A stretch of 64,000 bases of DNA from Neisseria musculi (lineage in GTDB: Bacteria > Pseudomonadota > Gammaproteobacteria > Burkholderiales > Neisseriaceae): NCBI RefSeq assembly GCF_014297595.2, contig NZ_CP060414.2, positions 682,001 to 746,000 on the forward strand, read 5' to 3'. Below the pieces are notes generated by a model, which was given only the letters and a program-made list of their open reading frames with translations, was not told the origin of the DNA and did not search any database. Positions within the stretch are counted from its first letter, which is position 1; every line of letters begins with the position of its first letter. Shown in pieces: positions 28,211-36,492 of the stretch. Position numbers and translations under genes: made by a program.

Positions 28211-28663
28211 TTATCGGGAAATTGCTGCTCCGCCGGAATCATCTGTTTTATCCAGCGCATCGAGTTTTTGCTGTGCTTCGCCTACCGCCGCTTCAAGATT
28301 CCGGATGCGCTCTTGGTAGCGCACATAATTGCGTTCGTTGCCGTAGCGCACCTTTTTTCCGTCTTCCAACGCTTTTTGTGCCTGCTCGAGTTGCTGTCGG
28401 GCGGCTTGGCGCTGTATGGTGTCTGAGCCGGCCGCGCGGTTTTCGGCACGGCTCTCCTGTGCGGCGGGCTGCAGATTGTTTGCCGGCGGTGTGGAGGAAT
28501 ACAGGCCGACTCTGCCGACATCGGCTTTTTGGCAATGGCTGCCGGGGTTTTGCGTATAAACGCGCTTCCCGTTTTGCATACACTCGTAAACCGGTGCGGC
28601 AGATGCGGGCAATATGCTTGCCGAGAGTAGGGCGGCGGCAGACAGGCGGATGATGTTGTGCAT
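28211..28663 (-). CDS. Exported DUF4124-domain protein with coiled coil
   Basis: A 150-residue protein with signal peptide (ending PASAA), a DUF4124 segment (PVYECMQNGKRVYTQNPGSH, two Cys) and a charged coiled coil over the last 70 residues. DUF4124 proteins are short periplasmic proteins of unknown function, common in Beta- and Gammaproteobacteria. Gene alone, with a small membrane protein 70 bases upstream on the same strand. Confidence 0.75.
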   Translation of the reverse strand: MHNIIRLSAAALLSASILPASAAPVYECMQNGKRVYTQNPGSHCQKADVGRVGLYSSTPPANNLQPAAQESRAENRAAGSDTIQRQAARQQLEQAQKALEDGKKVRYGNERNYVRYQERIRNLEAAVGEAQQKLDALDKTDDSGGAAISR

Positions 28664-28732
28664 GGTTTTCTTTCCGTAACGCGAAGTATGCAGTATGCCG
28701 TGTGAAAATCAAACGGGCAAGGCCGGAGGGGG

Positions 28733-28942
28733 TTACCATGCCTGCCGCAGCCAAAACCACCACACCGCAAGCAGAGCCAGCACCATCAACAGATTGCCGG
28801 CAACCACCGCGCGCCAGCGGCGTTCGGCAGGTTGGGCATTTTGTGGCTTGCGCGTGCGGCGCACATAAAAAAACGGGCTGAGCAAAATGGAAACCGCCGA
28901 AATCAGAATCACCGCCGCATAATAAATTTTTTCACGTTCCAT
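28733..28942 (-). CDS. Small membrane protein, unknown function
   Basis: A 69-residue product starting MEREKIYYAAVILISAVSIL. It has two hydrophobic segments split by a basic, Gln/Arg-rich loop (RRTRKPQNAQPAERRWR), so it should be an inner-membrane hairpin. ATG 28942 is preferred to a longer upstream start because the extra residues are not conserved in composition. I do not recognise a family. Confidence 0.55.
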   Translation of the reverse strand: MEREKIYYAAVILISAVSILLSPFFYVRRTRKPQNAQPAERRWRAVVAGNLLMVLALLAVWWFWLRQAW

Positions 28943-29022
28943 TACCGTTTTTTGTTCAAGTATATTCCGTTGATAAAAAACGCGGTGGAATATCATCGAC
29001 ATCCACCGCAGTTTTGGCAATA

Positions 29023-29682
29023 TTACTGCATAGTCCTCAGTTTTTCCAGCATATTTTCTATGCGTAAAATATAGCCGTTAAAATCGGCATCATTAACATA
29101 AAGCAAGGTGGAGCCGTCCGGGTGCGGCAATATCTGGTTCAGCATATATTTCCCCAATCTGCCGAAAGGCATGGCGATGCGCTCACCGCTTTTTATATTC
29201 CAAAACTGCGCCATATCGTATTCTTTTTCTCCGTCTCCAACGCGGTAAACCACCAACCATTCGTTATCCAGCTTTTGAAGCCGGGTTTGATGGTTCATAC
29301 GCTCGGGGCGGAAAGTTTGCGCCACTTTGCCGGCAAGCGTATCAAATTCGCTGATGACAGGGCTGTTGTCGAATCCCTGTGGCGTTACATAGAAAAAGCG
29401 GCCGGGCGCCAACGAAACACAATCCGAATCTATCGGATCGGCCGGTTCGGCGATGACTTTCCACTCGGGCAACACGCCGCTGCCGTATTCCGGTACAAAC
29501 ACATAACGGCCATTGGTAAGATAAGTTTTGCCGTCCACCATTCTGATCAATCTCGTTGGGGGTTCCTCATAAGGAAACTCAAACGGATAACATATGCGCC
29601 CGCCTTTCGCAGCGTTGGGAATCCATCCCGATTGCTTCCCATCGCCTATCAAAAGAATATCGTTACCGATCCAGCGTATCAA
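29023..29682 (-). CDS. Hypothetical soluble protein
   Basis: About 219 residues (IRWIGNDILLIGDGKQSG at the start). It is rich in aromatic residues and short beta-forming stretches, with repeated turns (GDGKQSG, VDGKTYLTNGRYVFV, HPDGSTLLYVNDADFNGYI), suggesting a small beta-propeller or similar. There is no signal peptide. The only start is a TTG at 29682 with no clear ribosome site, and an in-frame TAA lies seven codons upstream at 29701-29703, after another broken gene in that same frame. I cannot name a function. It may depend on translational coupling or be the rear part of a longer gene. Confidence 0.5.
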   Translation of the reverse strand: MIRWIGNDILLIGDGKQSGWIPNAAKGGRICYPFEFPYEEPPTRLIRMVDGKTYLTNGRYVFVPEYGSGVLPEWKVIAEPADPIDSDCVSLAPGRFFYVTPQGFDNSPVISEFDTLAGKVAQTFRPERMNHQTRLQKLDNEWLVVYRVGDGEKEYDMAQFWNIKSGERIAMPFGRLGKYMLNQILPHPDGSTLLYVNDADFNGYILRIENMLEKLRTMQ

Positions 29683-29700
29683 AAAAATGTTTTTGATTGT

Positions 29701-30050
29701 TTACGGCACGGTGATGTCTTCCCAAGATCGGAAATTCAGCGGATCGGCACCAACCTTTATTACCGTCTGCAGGCGGCATTTGCGCTTTTCGCGCACAGTA
29801 TTGACGAACTCCGCGCAATAAAGGCCGTGCCTGCTGTAATAATCATGCCCCCTAAATACGCAGGGTTATACTGCATCTCAACTTCTGCTTCAGCATACGT
29901 TGTACTGTAATTTTCAATCAATTGCTGCAATGCTGCCTGCTCAAACACCGTTTCATAAGCCGGAAAGCTGTGCTTTAAAGCGGATTCGGCGTCGCTTACC
30001 GTTGCTTTCCAATCGATCAGCGGACAATTTTCTTCTATAAAATGTTCCAT
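29701..30050 (-). pseudogene. Hypothetical gene with frameshift
   Basis: From ATG 30050 (MEHFIEENCPLIDWKATVSD) the frame runs to about 29860 (EVEMQYNP). The natural continuation VFRGHDYYSRHGLYCAEF, NTVREKRKCRLQ, GADPLNFRSWEDITVP is in another frame and ends at TAA 29701. The combined protein would be about 117 residues. No recognised domain. It and the next gene read as a pair, perhaps an immunity or orphan module. A start at 30095 (MKPVISNIIWGC) is also possible. Confidence 0.5.
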
Positions 30051-30240
30051 TTTTTTCTTACAGCCCCAAATAATATTGCTTATAACCGGTTTCATTCATC
30101 ATTCCGTATGTATTATACAAACGGTTGTTTTTATAAAATATTTCGAATAGATTACTAGGTAATCTTATCGGCTGCAACAGTAGGTGCAAGGGTTCGCGCA
30201 ACAGATAATATCCGGTAATAAAGAATAACTATTGCGGCAG

Positions 30241-30266
30241 GGCCGTCTGAAACTTTCAGACGGCCT
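30241..30266. terminator. Uptake-sequence hairpin upstream of cbpA
   Basis: GGCCGTCTGAAA and TTTCAGACGGCC nearly back to back; no promoter or gene is recognised in 30096-30384 otherwise. Confidence 0.6.
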
Positions 30267-30384
30267 TTCGAATATTTTTCGCGCCTGCTCTTGATTTTCT
30301 GTTGAGTATCATTACTTCAAACTCTATCCAACGCGCCGCCATTGAAGCGGGCGCATAAACAATATTTACACCAAACGGAAAGCA

Positions 30385-31374
30385 ATGATGGCAACCGAAA
30401 AAACTTATTACGAAATACTCGGCGTGTCTAAAGATGCGGATATTGCCGAAATTAAAAAAGCCTACCGCAAACTGGTGCGCCGATATCACCCGGATGTCAG
30501 CAACGACCCCGATGCCGACCAAAAAACCAGCGAAATCAATCTTGCCTACAATATTCTGAAAGATCCTGAAAAGCGTGCCGAATACGATGAAATGCTGGCC
30601 AATCCGTTTCAGGCGCGGCAGCAGGCCGGCAGCGCGGGGCGGGGCGGGTTTGAAGGCTTCGGCGGCTTCGATACGGGTGCAGAGGGCTATCAGCATCACC
30701 ATTTCGACAGCAGCCGCTTCGGCGAAGGCCGGCCTTTCGGCAGCGGCGACTTCCGCTTTGATGATATTTTCTCCGCTTTCGGCCATGCGCAGCAGCCCCG
30801 CGGGCGGCGGCCGGGCGAATCTTTGCAGGGCGAAGACCAATATGCCGAACTCAGCATAGACATCGCTTCGGCCTACGAAGGCAGCGAGCGTAGTTTAAGC
30901 ATCGATATGCCCACGCTCAATGCTGAGGGCGAAATGGCCTACGAACGTAAAACCCTGCATGTGAAAATCCCCAAAGGCATCGGTGAAGGGCAGCAGATCC
31001 GCCTGCGCGGACAGGGTCTGCCCGGATTTAACGGCGGCGCAAACGGCGATTTATATTTGAAAGTGCGCTTTCGCGAATCGGAAGAGCTGTATGTGAAAAG
31101 CGGCAAAGATATTTATCAGCGTATCGATGTGATGCCGTGGACGGCGGCTGTCGGCGGCAAAATAGAAGCGGATACGCCGGCAGGCCGTCTGAACGTCAAT
31201 ATCCCTGCCAACAGCCGCACCGGCCAAAACCTGCGCCTGAAAGGCAAAGGTATTCCGGCCAAAGAAGCGGGCGATTTATATCTGACCGTGAATATTGTGC
31301 TGCCGCGTGCCGACAGCGGAGCCGACCGTGCCGCTTGGCAGAAATTGGCGGAGCATTACGGTGTGAAAGGATAA
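30385..31374 (+). CDS. cbpA: Curved DNA-binding protein CbpA (DnaJ class)
   Basis: A 329-residue J-protein: J domain with YHPDV (HPD at about 36-38), Gly/Phe-rich linker (residues 85-155) and two beta-sandwich substrate domains, without a zinc domain. It assists DnaK and binds curved DNA. Two ATGs (30385, 30388) are possible. The gene for its modulator cbpM follows after three bases. Confidence 0.93.
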   Translation: MMATEKTYYEILGVSKDADIAEIKKAYRKLVRRYHPDVSNDPDADQKTSEINLAYNILKDPEKRAEYDEMLANPFQARQQAGSAGRGGFEGFGGFDTGAEGYQHHHFDSSRFGEGRPFGSGDFRFDDIFSAFGHAQQPRGRRPGESLQGEDQYAELSIDIASAYEGSERSLSIDMPTLNAEGEMAYERKTLHVKIPKGIGEGQQIRLRGQGLPGFNGGANGDLYLKVRFRESEELYVKSGKDIYQRIDVMPWTAAVGGKIEADTPAGRLNVNIPANSRTGQNLRLKGKGIPAKEAGDLYLTVNIVLPRADSGADRAAWQKLAEHYGVKG

Positions 31375-31377
31375 ACC

Positions 31378-31653
31378 ATGAGCCAAGAATACGAATACGA
31401 TGTGCAGCTGAGTTTTAACGAAGTCGTCCGCGCCTGTAACAATGACCGCGACTGGGTGGTGGGCGTGATTGAGGAAGAAATCATTTCGGTGGGAGGCAGC
31501 CCCGATGAAGCCGTGTTCAGCGGCTTCCAGCTTGCCCGCCTGCGCCGCGCCCGCCGAATCAGCCGGGATTTTGAAGCCGGTATTCCGGCTACCGCGCTGA
31601 TTATGCAGCTTCTCGATGAATTGGAAAGCCTGCGCAAAAACCATGCCGGCTGA
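31378..31653 (+). CDS. cbpM: Chaperone modulator CbpM
   Basis: A 91-residue MerR-like protein (SFNEVVRACNNDRDWVVGVI near the N-terminus, LARLRRARRISRDFEAGI in the middle). CbpM binds the J domain of CbpA and blocks its action on DnaK. The three-base gap from cbpA gives the usual pair. Confidence 0.87.
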   Translation: MSQEYEYDVQLSFNEVVRACNNDRDWVVGVIEEEIISVGGSPDEAVFSGFQLARLRRARRISRDFEAGIPATALIMQLLDELESLRKNHAG

Positions 31654-31771
31654 CGGCTGTGCTGCGGTGGGCAAGCAAAGCGTTCCGGCAGATTGGTGCA
31701 ACTTGGTTGCGGCGTATTGATTTTTTTAAAACAGTGAAGTAAAATCCGTGAAGGCAAATTCACAAGGAAGC

Positions 31772-32050
31772 ATGATGAGCAACAAACTGACCGCCCCTAC
31801 AGAGCTGCCCGCCGGAGACGATTTGCGTGCTGTGCTGGCCTATAATATGCGCCTTTTCCGTGTGAACCGGGGCTGGTCGCAGGAGGAATTGGCGCGGCGG
31901 TGCGGGTTGGACCGCACTTATGTGTCGGCGGTGGAACGCAAACGCTGGAATATCGCTTTGTCGAACATCGAAAAAATGGCACTTGCTCTCGGTGTGCCTG
32001 CCTACCAGCTTTTGCTGCCGCCGCAGGCGCGGCTGGATATGGCGCAGTAG
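31772..32050 (+). CDS. Xre-family DNA-binding regulator
   Basis: A 92-residue product with one lambda-type helix-turn-helix (residues about 25-80: LRAVLAYNMRLFRVNRGWSQ, ELARRCGLDRTYVSAVERKR). It resembles controller proteins of restriction systems, but no methylase or nuclease adjoins it. The ATG at 31772 follows AAGGAAG. Regulatory target unknown. Confidence 0.8.
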   Translation: MMSNKLTAPTELPAGDDLRAVLAYNMRLFRVNRGWSQEELARRCGLDRTYVSAVERKRWNIALSNIEKMALALGVPAYQLLLPPQARLDMAQ

Positions 32051-32183
32051 GGCTGCCGGTTGCGGAAACGGTAAAACCGCCCAAGTTGCCCGGGCGGTTG
32101 TGGAAATCTCTGTATTAAATTCGGATATAACGGTAAACGGATGTTGCAGGTTTCAAACAGGTTTGATTAAAGGCATCGGCTGT

Positions 32184-32972
32184 TTATTTTACATGCGGGG
32201 CAATGATTTGCAGCATCTGCACCAGCACTTTCGGGTTGCCTGCCACGATATTGCCGCTTTCCAGCCAGTTTCCGTTGCCGTTCATATCGGTAATGATACC
32301 GCCTGCTTCCCGCACGATTAAAGCGCCGGCGGCGATGTCCCAGGGTTTGAGGTTGAACTCGAAAAAGCCGTCAAAACGGCCGCAGGCCACGGCGCACAAA
32401 TCCAGTGAGGCCGCCCCTTCGCGGCGGCCGCCTGCGGTTTTGGCGAGAACGTCTTTCAGAATGGCGAGATAGGTATTCATCATGCTTTGATCGACAACGG
32501 GAAAGCCGGTGCCGATCAGGCAGCGGTTCAGCTCGATGCGGTTGGATACGCGGATGCGGCGGTCGTTGAGCAGCGCACCTTTGCCGCGCGAGGCCATATA
32601 TAAATCGTTGCGCTCGGGAGCATAAACCAGGGCTTCCTGCAACACGCCTTTGTGCAGCAGCGCCATCGAAACGGCGTATTGCGGGTGACCGTGCAGATAG
32701 TTGGTGGTGCCGTCCAGCGGGTCGATAATCCACTCGTATTCGGCGGCGGCTTTGCCTTGCATGCCGCCTTCTTCGGCGGTGATTTTGTGGTGGGGGTAGG
32801 CTTCTTTGAGCGCATCAACCAAAATGGCTTCGGAACTGCGGTCGATATCGGAAACAAAATCGTTAAATGCTTTGCTGTCGGTTTTAACGGCGTCTAAATT
32901 GCGCGAGGCGCGTATCATCATATCGCCTGCTTTGCGGGCGGCTTTGAGGGCAGTGTTCAAAATCGGGTTCAT
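32184..32972 (-). CDS. suhB: Inositol-1-monophosphatase SuhB
   Basis: A 262-residue Mg-dependent phosphatase with EEGG, WIIDPLDGTTNYLHG and PWDIAAGALIVREAGG, the metal-binding motifs of the family. SuhB also associates with the ribosomal antitermination complex in E. coli. Start at 32972 (MNPILNTALK) chosen over a longer in-frame extension. trmJ is divergent, 163 bases away. Confidence 0.94.
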   Translation of the reverse strand: MNPILNTALKAARKAGDMMIRASRNLDAVKTDSKAFNDFVSDIDRSSEAILVDALKEAYPHHKITAEEGGMQGKAAAEYEWIIDPLDGTTNYLHGHPQYAVSMALLHKGVLQEALVYAPERNDLYMASRGKGALLNDRRIRVSNRIELNRCLIGTGFPVVDQSMMNTYLAILKDVLAKTAGGRREGAASLDLCAVACGRFDGFFEFNLKPWDIAAGALIVREAGGIITDMNGNGNWLESGNIVAGNPKVLVQMLQIIAPHVK

Positions 32973-33135
32973 GGCGGCTTTTCCAATCGGGTGCAATAAT
33001 GCGCAAACCAACTCGGCGTTTTGCGGTTTCCAATGTTTTTTTAAAGAACGTTTCAGACGGCCTTTTCATTTGGCTTCAGGCCGTCTGAACAATGAAATCG
33101 AAGCCCGTATTATACCCCCGTTGCGAAAATAAAAC

Positions 33136-33945
33136 ATGAACAATCCCCAACCCGCTCTGCCGCATTATCTCGGCAATATCCGCATCGTGCTCGCCCGCAC
33201 CGGCCATCCGGCCAATATCGGCGCTGCCGCCCGCGCCATGAAAACCATGGGGCTGCACCGTTTGACGCTGGTGGCACCGCAGCTTATCGCCACGCCGGTA
33301 ACGAAAGAGCCGCCTGTGTTTGATGCGGCCGATCCGCAGTCGTTCAGGCTGCCTGAAGAAAGTTTTGTGTTGGCTTCGGGTGCGGCAGATGTGCTCGAAA
33401 ATGCCCGCATCACCGCCACGCTCTCCGAGGCATTGGCCGACACCTCTTTAAGCTGCGCCCTCACCAGCCGCAAACGCGAGCTGACCGCGCCGCTGCAAAC
33501 CCCGAAAGAGTTGGTTCCCGGGCTGTTGCAGGCCGCCGCGCAGGGACAGCAGGCGGCATTGGTGTTCGGCAATGAAACTTTCGGTTTGAGCATCGAAGAA
33601 GTGCAAAGCTGCAACCGCCTGATGACCATCAACGGCAACCCCGGCTATTTCTCGCTCAACCTTGCGCAGGCCGTGCAGGTGGTATGCTACGAGCTGTTCA
33701 GCCAAACCGGCGCGCCGATGGTGCATCAGGCGGCGCAACCCAACCCCGCCACCCACGAACAAATCGCCGGCATGGTTGCCCATATGCAAAGCGTGATGGA
33801 AAGCGTGGGCTTTTTCAACCGCCGCAACAGCGAGCGCCTGATGCGCCGCATGCAGAGCCTGTTTATGCGGGCAGGCACGCAAACCGAAGACATCGATATC
33901 TTGCGCGGGTTTTTAAACACCGTTAAACGCAATTTGAAAGATTGA
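33136..33945 (+). CDS. trmJ: tRNA (cytidine/uridine-2'-O-)methyltransferase TrmJ
   Basis: A 269-residue SPOUT methyltransferase: NIRIVLARTGHPANIGAAAR, VFGNETFGLSIEEVQ and NPGYFSLNLAQAVQVVCYEL form the knotted AdoMet site. It methylates position 32 of several tRNAs. The C-terminal helices (FFNRRNSERLMRRMQSLF) are the family's tRNA-binding tail. An AGGCTGCCTGAA motif, an uptake sequence variant used by other Neisseriaceae, occurs at about 33347-33358. Confidence 0.93.
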   Translation: MNNPQPALPHYLGNIRIVLARTGHPANIGAAARAMKTMGLHRLTLVAPQLIATPVTKEPPVFDAADPQSFRLPEESFVLASGAADVLENARITATLSEALADTSLSCALTSRKRELTAPLQTPKELVPGLLQAAAQGQQAALVFGNETFGLSIEEVQSCNRLMTINGNPGYFSLNLAQAVQVVCYELFSQTGAPMVHQAAQPNPATHEQIAGMVAHMQSVMESVGFFNRRNSERLMRRMQSLFMRAGTQTEDIDILRGFLNTVKRNLKD

Positions 33946-34076
33946 GGTTTTGACAAATTTAGAAAAGAAATGTTTTTTAAATTTTACAGGGAACAAAGGG
34001 AACAAATTAAAAAAAATCATATTCATAAAGAAACAATTGCATAACTATGCAGTTGATTGCTTTAATCATTTTAACT
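33946..34076 (+). promoter_or_regulatory. AT-rich upstream region of the bacteriocin-like gene
   Basis: 131 bases of strongly AT-rich DNA between GC-rich trmJ and the peptide gene, with several possible -35/-10 pairs (for example TTGCAT, 34038, and TTTAAT). The composition differs sharply from the flanking DNA and suggests the locus was acquired. Confidence 0.4.
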
Positions 34077-34091
34077 AAAGGAATATGGTTT

Positions 34092-34330
34092 ATGAAAACT
34101 TTGACTATTCAAGAAATGCATTATGTAAGTGGTGCCGGTTTTTTGACAGCGGCCCGGGCTGGGGTGCTGCCATTGGAGGCACAATAGGCGGTCGTTTGGG
34201 TGTATTGGGAGGGTTGGCCGGCGCAGGTATTGGCCATGTAATCGAAACAACTGACTACAATGCTTGGGGAAGGAATTATATCAATTCCGTTATGAGTGAT
34301 ATTAATAGTGGCAATATACCTGCTGATTAA
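34092..34330 (+). pseudogene. Bacteriocin-like peptide with double-glycine leader; frame broken at a T6 run
   Basis: From ATG 34092 (AAAGGA at 34077-34082, spacing about 9) the leader reads MKTLTIQEMHYVSGAG. It fits the double-glycine pattern with Leu-12, Glu-8, Met-7, Val-4, Gly-2, Ala-1. In the leader frame a TAG stops translation after 31 codons. One base over, after TTTTTT at about 34139-34144, lies FFDSGPGWGAAIGGTIGGRL, LGGLAGAGIGHVIE and a polar tail ending IPAD, stop 34328-34330. The body is Gly-rich with several GxxxG motifs, as in class II bacteriocins that form membrane helices. A seventh T would join leader and body. The start at 34085 has almost no ribosome spacing, so the body alone is unlikely to be made. 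Confidence 0.65.
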
Positions 34331-34342
34331 GGAAATCTAATC

Positions 34343-34516
34343 ATGAAACAGGCAACATTCAGAATACTGGGTGGAGCAATCGGAGCGGCTGTATATTGGT
34401 TGATATATGCAGTAACCGATTTACCTGTTTATGATTATTGGATTACCTTCATTTTACTGATGATTGTTGGGATTTATTCTGCTGAAAAAGCTTATCTCCG
34501 CTATTACGGTAAATGA
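34343..34516 (+). CDS. Small membrane protein A, possible immunity protein
   Basis: A 57-residue protein, MKQATFRILGGAIGAAVYWL then two hydrophobic spans and the end SAEKAYLRYYGK. It starts 12 bases after the peptide gene (GGAAA as ribosome site). Two-span proteins of this size beside class II bacteriocins often give immunity; that role is inferred from position only. It is a paralogue of the next gene (SAEKAYLRYYGK against FAEKFYYRLLK). Confidence 0.55.
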   Translation: MKQATFRILGGAIGAAVYWLIYAVTDLPVYDYWITFILLMIVGIYSAEKAYLRYYGK

Positions 34517-34589
34517 GCGGCATATGAAACAGGCTTGAGCCGGGCTATCGGGTTCGGGTCTGTTTTCGAATATGGACTAGGAGCGGATA

Positions 34590-34760
34590 ATGAACCTTAT
34601 GCTTTTCCGGCTGATAGGCTTGATTATAGGCTGGGTTTTATATTACATAATCTATAAAGCGACATCATGGCCGAATTATGCTTATATAATTACAGCTTTG
34701 GTTTTGGTGTTTTTCAGCATCTATTTTGCTGAAAAATTCTACTATCGGCTTTTAAAATAA
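34590..34760 (+). CDS. Small membrane protein B, paralogue of A
   Basis: A 56-residue product starting MNLMLFRLIGLIIGWVLYYI and ending FSIYFAEKFYYRLLK, with two spans in the same order as protein A. AGGAG at 34580-34584 is a good ribosome site. The duplication of a small membrane gene beside one peptide gene is what one expects of paired or redundant immunity proteins, but this is inference. Confidence 0.55.
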   Translation: MNLMLFRLIGLIIGWVLYYIIYKATSWPNYAYIITALVLVFFSIYFAEKFYYRLLK

Positions 34761-34799
34761 TGCAACTGCTTGCTTTTTAAGCATTGCTATATGGTGTTA

Positions 34800-34830
34800 A
34801 ACAGGCTGTTTGATATAACAGCCTGTTTTT
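34800..34830 (+). terminator. Terminator of the bacteriocin-like locus
   Basis: AACAGGCTGTT and AACAGCCTGTT form an 11-bp perfect stem with loop TGATAT, followed by TTT. Not an uptake sequence. Confidence 0.8.
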
Positions 34831-34837
34831 ATGAATA

Positions 34838-34870
34838 AAAGTGTTATAATTTTAAAGTGTTATAATTTTT
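34838..34870 (+). repeat. Tandem 16-bp repeat containing two TATAAT boxes
   Basis: AAAGTGTTATAATTTT occurs twice back to back, giving two candidate -10 boxes (TATAAT at 34845 and 34861) just ahead of the DUF1853 gene. Confidence 0.55.
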
Positions 34871-34890
34871 CATTTACCTATTTAGGATAT

Positions 34891-35772
34891 ATGAACTACT
34901 CCCTCGACGCCCTGTGGTGGCGTTTGACCGACCCCGGCGTGCGTGCGCTCGCCTCGGTTCTCACCGCGCCCGTACTCTGGCACAGCGGCGCAGAATTGGG
35001 CGTGCGCGAACTGTTGGGCGGCAAAGGCTTCCGTTATCTGCTCGATTTGGACGGCAACCCTGAAAGCCTGCGGCACTATCTGCAAGCGCGCTGCCCGTTC
35101 GGCAACCGTTTGGGCTGGTATGCCGAAAGCCTGCTGGCGTTTTGGCTGGAAACCGCGCCGCATACCCGCCTGCTGGCGCAAAATGCCGTGGTGCAGAACG
35201 CGCAAGGCCAAACCGCAGGCGCGGCCGACTTCATCGCTCTGGTTAACGGGCAGCCGTGCCACATCGAACTAACCTGCAAATACTACGGCAGCCGAAGCGG
35301 CAGGCCGTCTGAAATGATAGGTTTGAACCGGCACGACCGTTTGGCCGATAAAGCCGCCAAGCTCGCGCAGCAAACCGCCCTGCTGCAAACCGAAGTAGGG
35401 CAGGGCGTGTTGCGCGGTTTGGGGTTGCAACCGCAGCAGGTGCGCGCCGTTACGGTGGTGCGCGGCATCGCATTTTCGGCTGCGCCGCCTGCTGCCGAAA
35501 ATGCCCCGTTAAATCCCTATGGTTGGCACGGCCTCTATATAGAAGATTGGGCGGAATATGATTTTTCAGACGGCCTCAAACGCTATTATGCGTTGCCGCG
35601 TATGGATTTTTTAGCCCCCGCGCGCATCGCCGGAAACGAAACGCAGGGCGCAGACGACATCCGCAACTTGGAAAGCGGCCTGATTGCCGAACTCGAACAC
35701 CGCCCGGACGGCTGCTGGCACGAAGTCAAACGCTTAATGAAGGTGCAGCGGCCGGGCGGCCGGAGCATGTAA
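34891..35772 (+). CDS. DUF1853 family protein
   Basis: A 293-residue protein starting MNYSLDALWWRLTDPGVRAL. DUF1853 proteins resemble PD-(D/E)xK nucleases, and here ADFIALVNGQPCHIELTCKYY carries the Asp...Glu-x-x-Cys-Lys pattern (residues about 112-132) of that fold. Function unknown. The start is the ATG with AGGA spacing; an upstream frame to 34831 would only translate the promoter repeat. Uptake sequences occur inside the gene at about 35303 and 35567. Confidence 0.8.
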   Translation: MNYSLDALWWRLTDPGVRALASVLTAPVLWHSGAELGVRELLGGKGFRYLLDLDGNPESLRHYLQARCPFGNRLGWYAESLLAFWLETAPHTRLLAQNAVVQNAQGQTAGAADFIALVNGQPCHIELTCKYYGSRSGRPSEMIGLNRHDRLADKAAKLAQQTALLQTEVGQGVLRGLGLQPQQVRAVTVVRGIAFSAAPPAAENAPLNPYGWHGLYIEDWAEYDFSDGLKRYYALPRMDFLAPARIAGNETQGADDIRNLESGLIAELEHRPDGCWHEVKRLMKVQRPGGRSM

Positions 35773-35856
35773 TTTCCCCCAAGAAAGTGCAAGCTTCATT
35801 AAGCTTCATTTATGATGGAAACGGTTTCGGCTTTTTGCCCCGAAAAGGAGGATTTT

Positions 35857-36246
35857 ATGAACAAAATGCGTATATTTATTGCCTTGTCTGCCGCGCTGTT
35901 GGCGGCTGCCTGTGCATTTACGCCCGAGCAGCGCGCGGCACGCGAAGCGGCGCAGAAAAAACGCGAACAGGATTTGCAGGTAGCATTGGCGGCGCAATGT
36001 GACAAAGAAACCGCACAGCTGATGCGGCAACAGTTTGAATGGTCGGCAAACCCGGATGCGCCGGTGAAAAAATCGTTCCGACTAAGCTATGTAGATAAGG
36101 TTTCCGACCCGATGTTTCAGGCCTGCTACAAAATGGCGTGGCAGAATTACCTTGCCCGCCAAGAGCTTGAGCGTGTGCGTTATTACGACAGTTGGGACGG
36201 TTTTTACTATCCGTTCCGCCGCCCGTTCTGCCGTTACTGTTGGTAG
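35857..36246 (+). CDS. Small lipoprotein
   Basis: A 129-residue precursor; the lipobox LAAAC puts the lipidated Cys at residue 19. The mature part is charged near the N-terminus (REAAQKKREQDLQ) and aromatic and Arg-rich at the end (FYYPFRRPFCRYCW). A strong ribosome site, AAGGAGG, lies at 35846-35852. Family not recognised. Confidence 0.75.
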   Translation: MNKMRIFIALSAALLAAACAFTPEQRAAREAAQKKREQDLQVALAAQCDKETAQLMRQQFEWSANPDAPVKKSFRLSYVDKVSDPMFQACYKMAWQNYLARQELERVRYYDSWDGFYYPFRRPFCRYCW

Positions 36247-36492
36247 GCCGCTGTATCCCGAGCAGGTGGTTTGCCGAGGCTTTCGGCCGCCTGAAAAGCA
36301 GGCGGTAAAATCCGTTAAGGCCGTCTGAAAAGCCGGCTTTCCGGAAGGGTTGGCAAAATCCGTGCAAGCTGCTGAAAGTTGTGGCATAATCCCGCTTTCC
36401 GTTTGAAACGGATTTCAGGAGTTTGCACGGGTTTGAGGCTTGGCAAACTTGTCTGAACCGCAAGGTTCATTATTTTTCGGAGTTTATCCATC

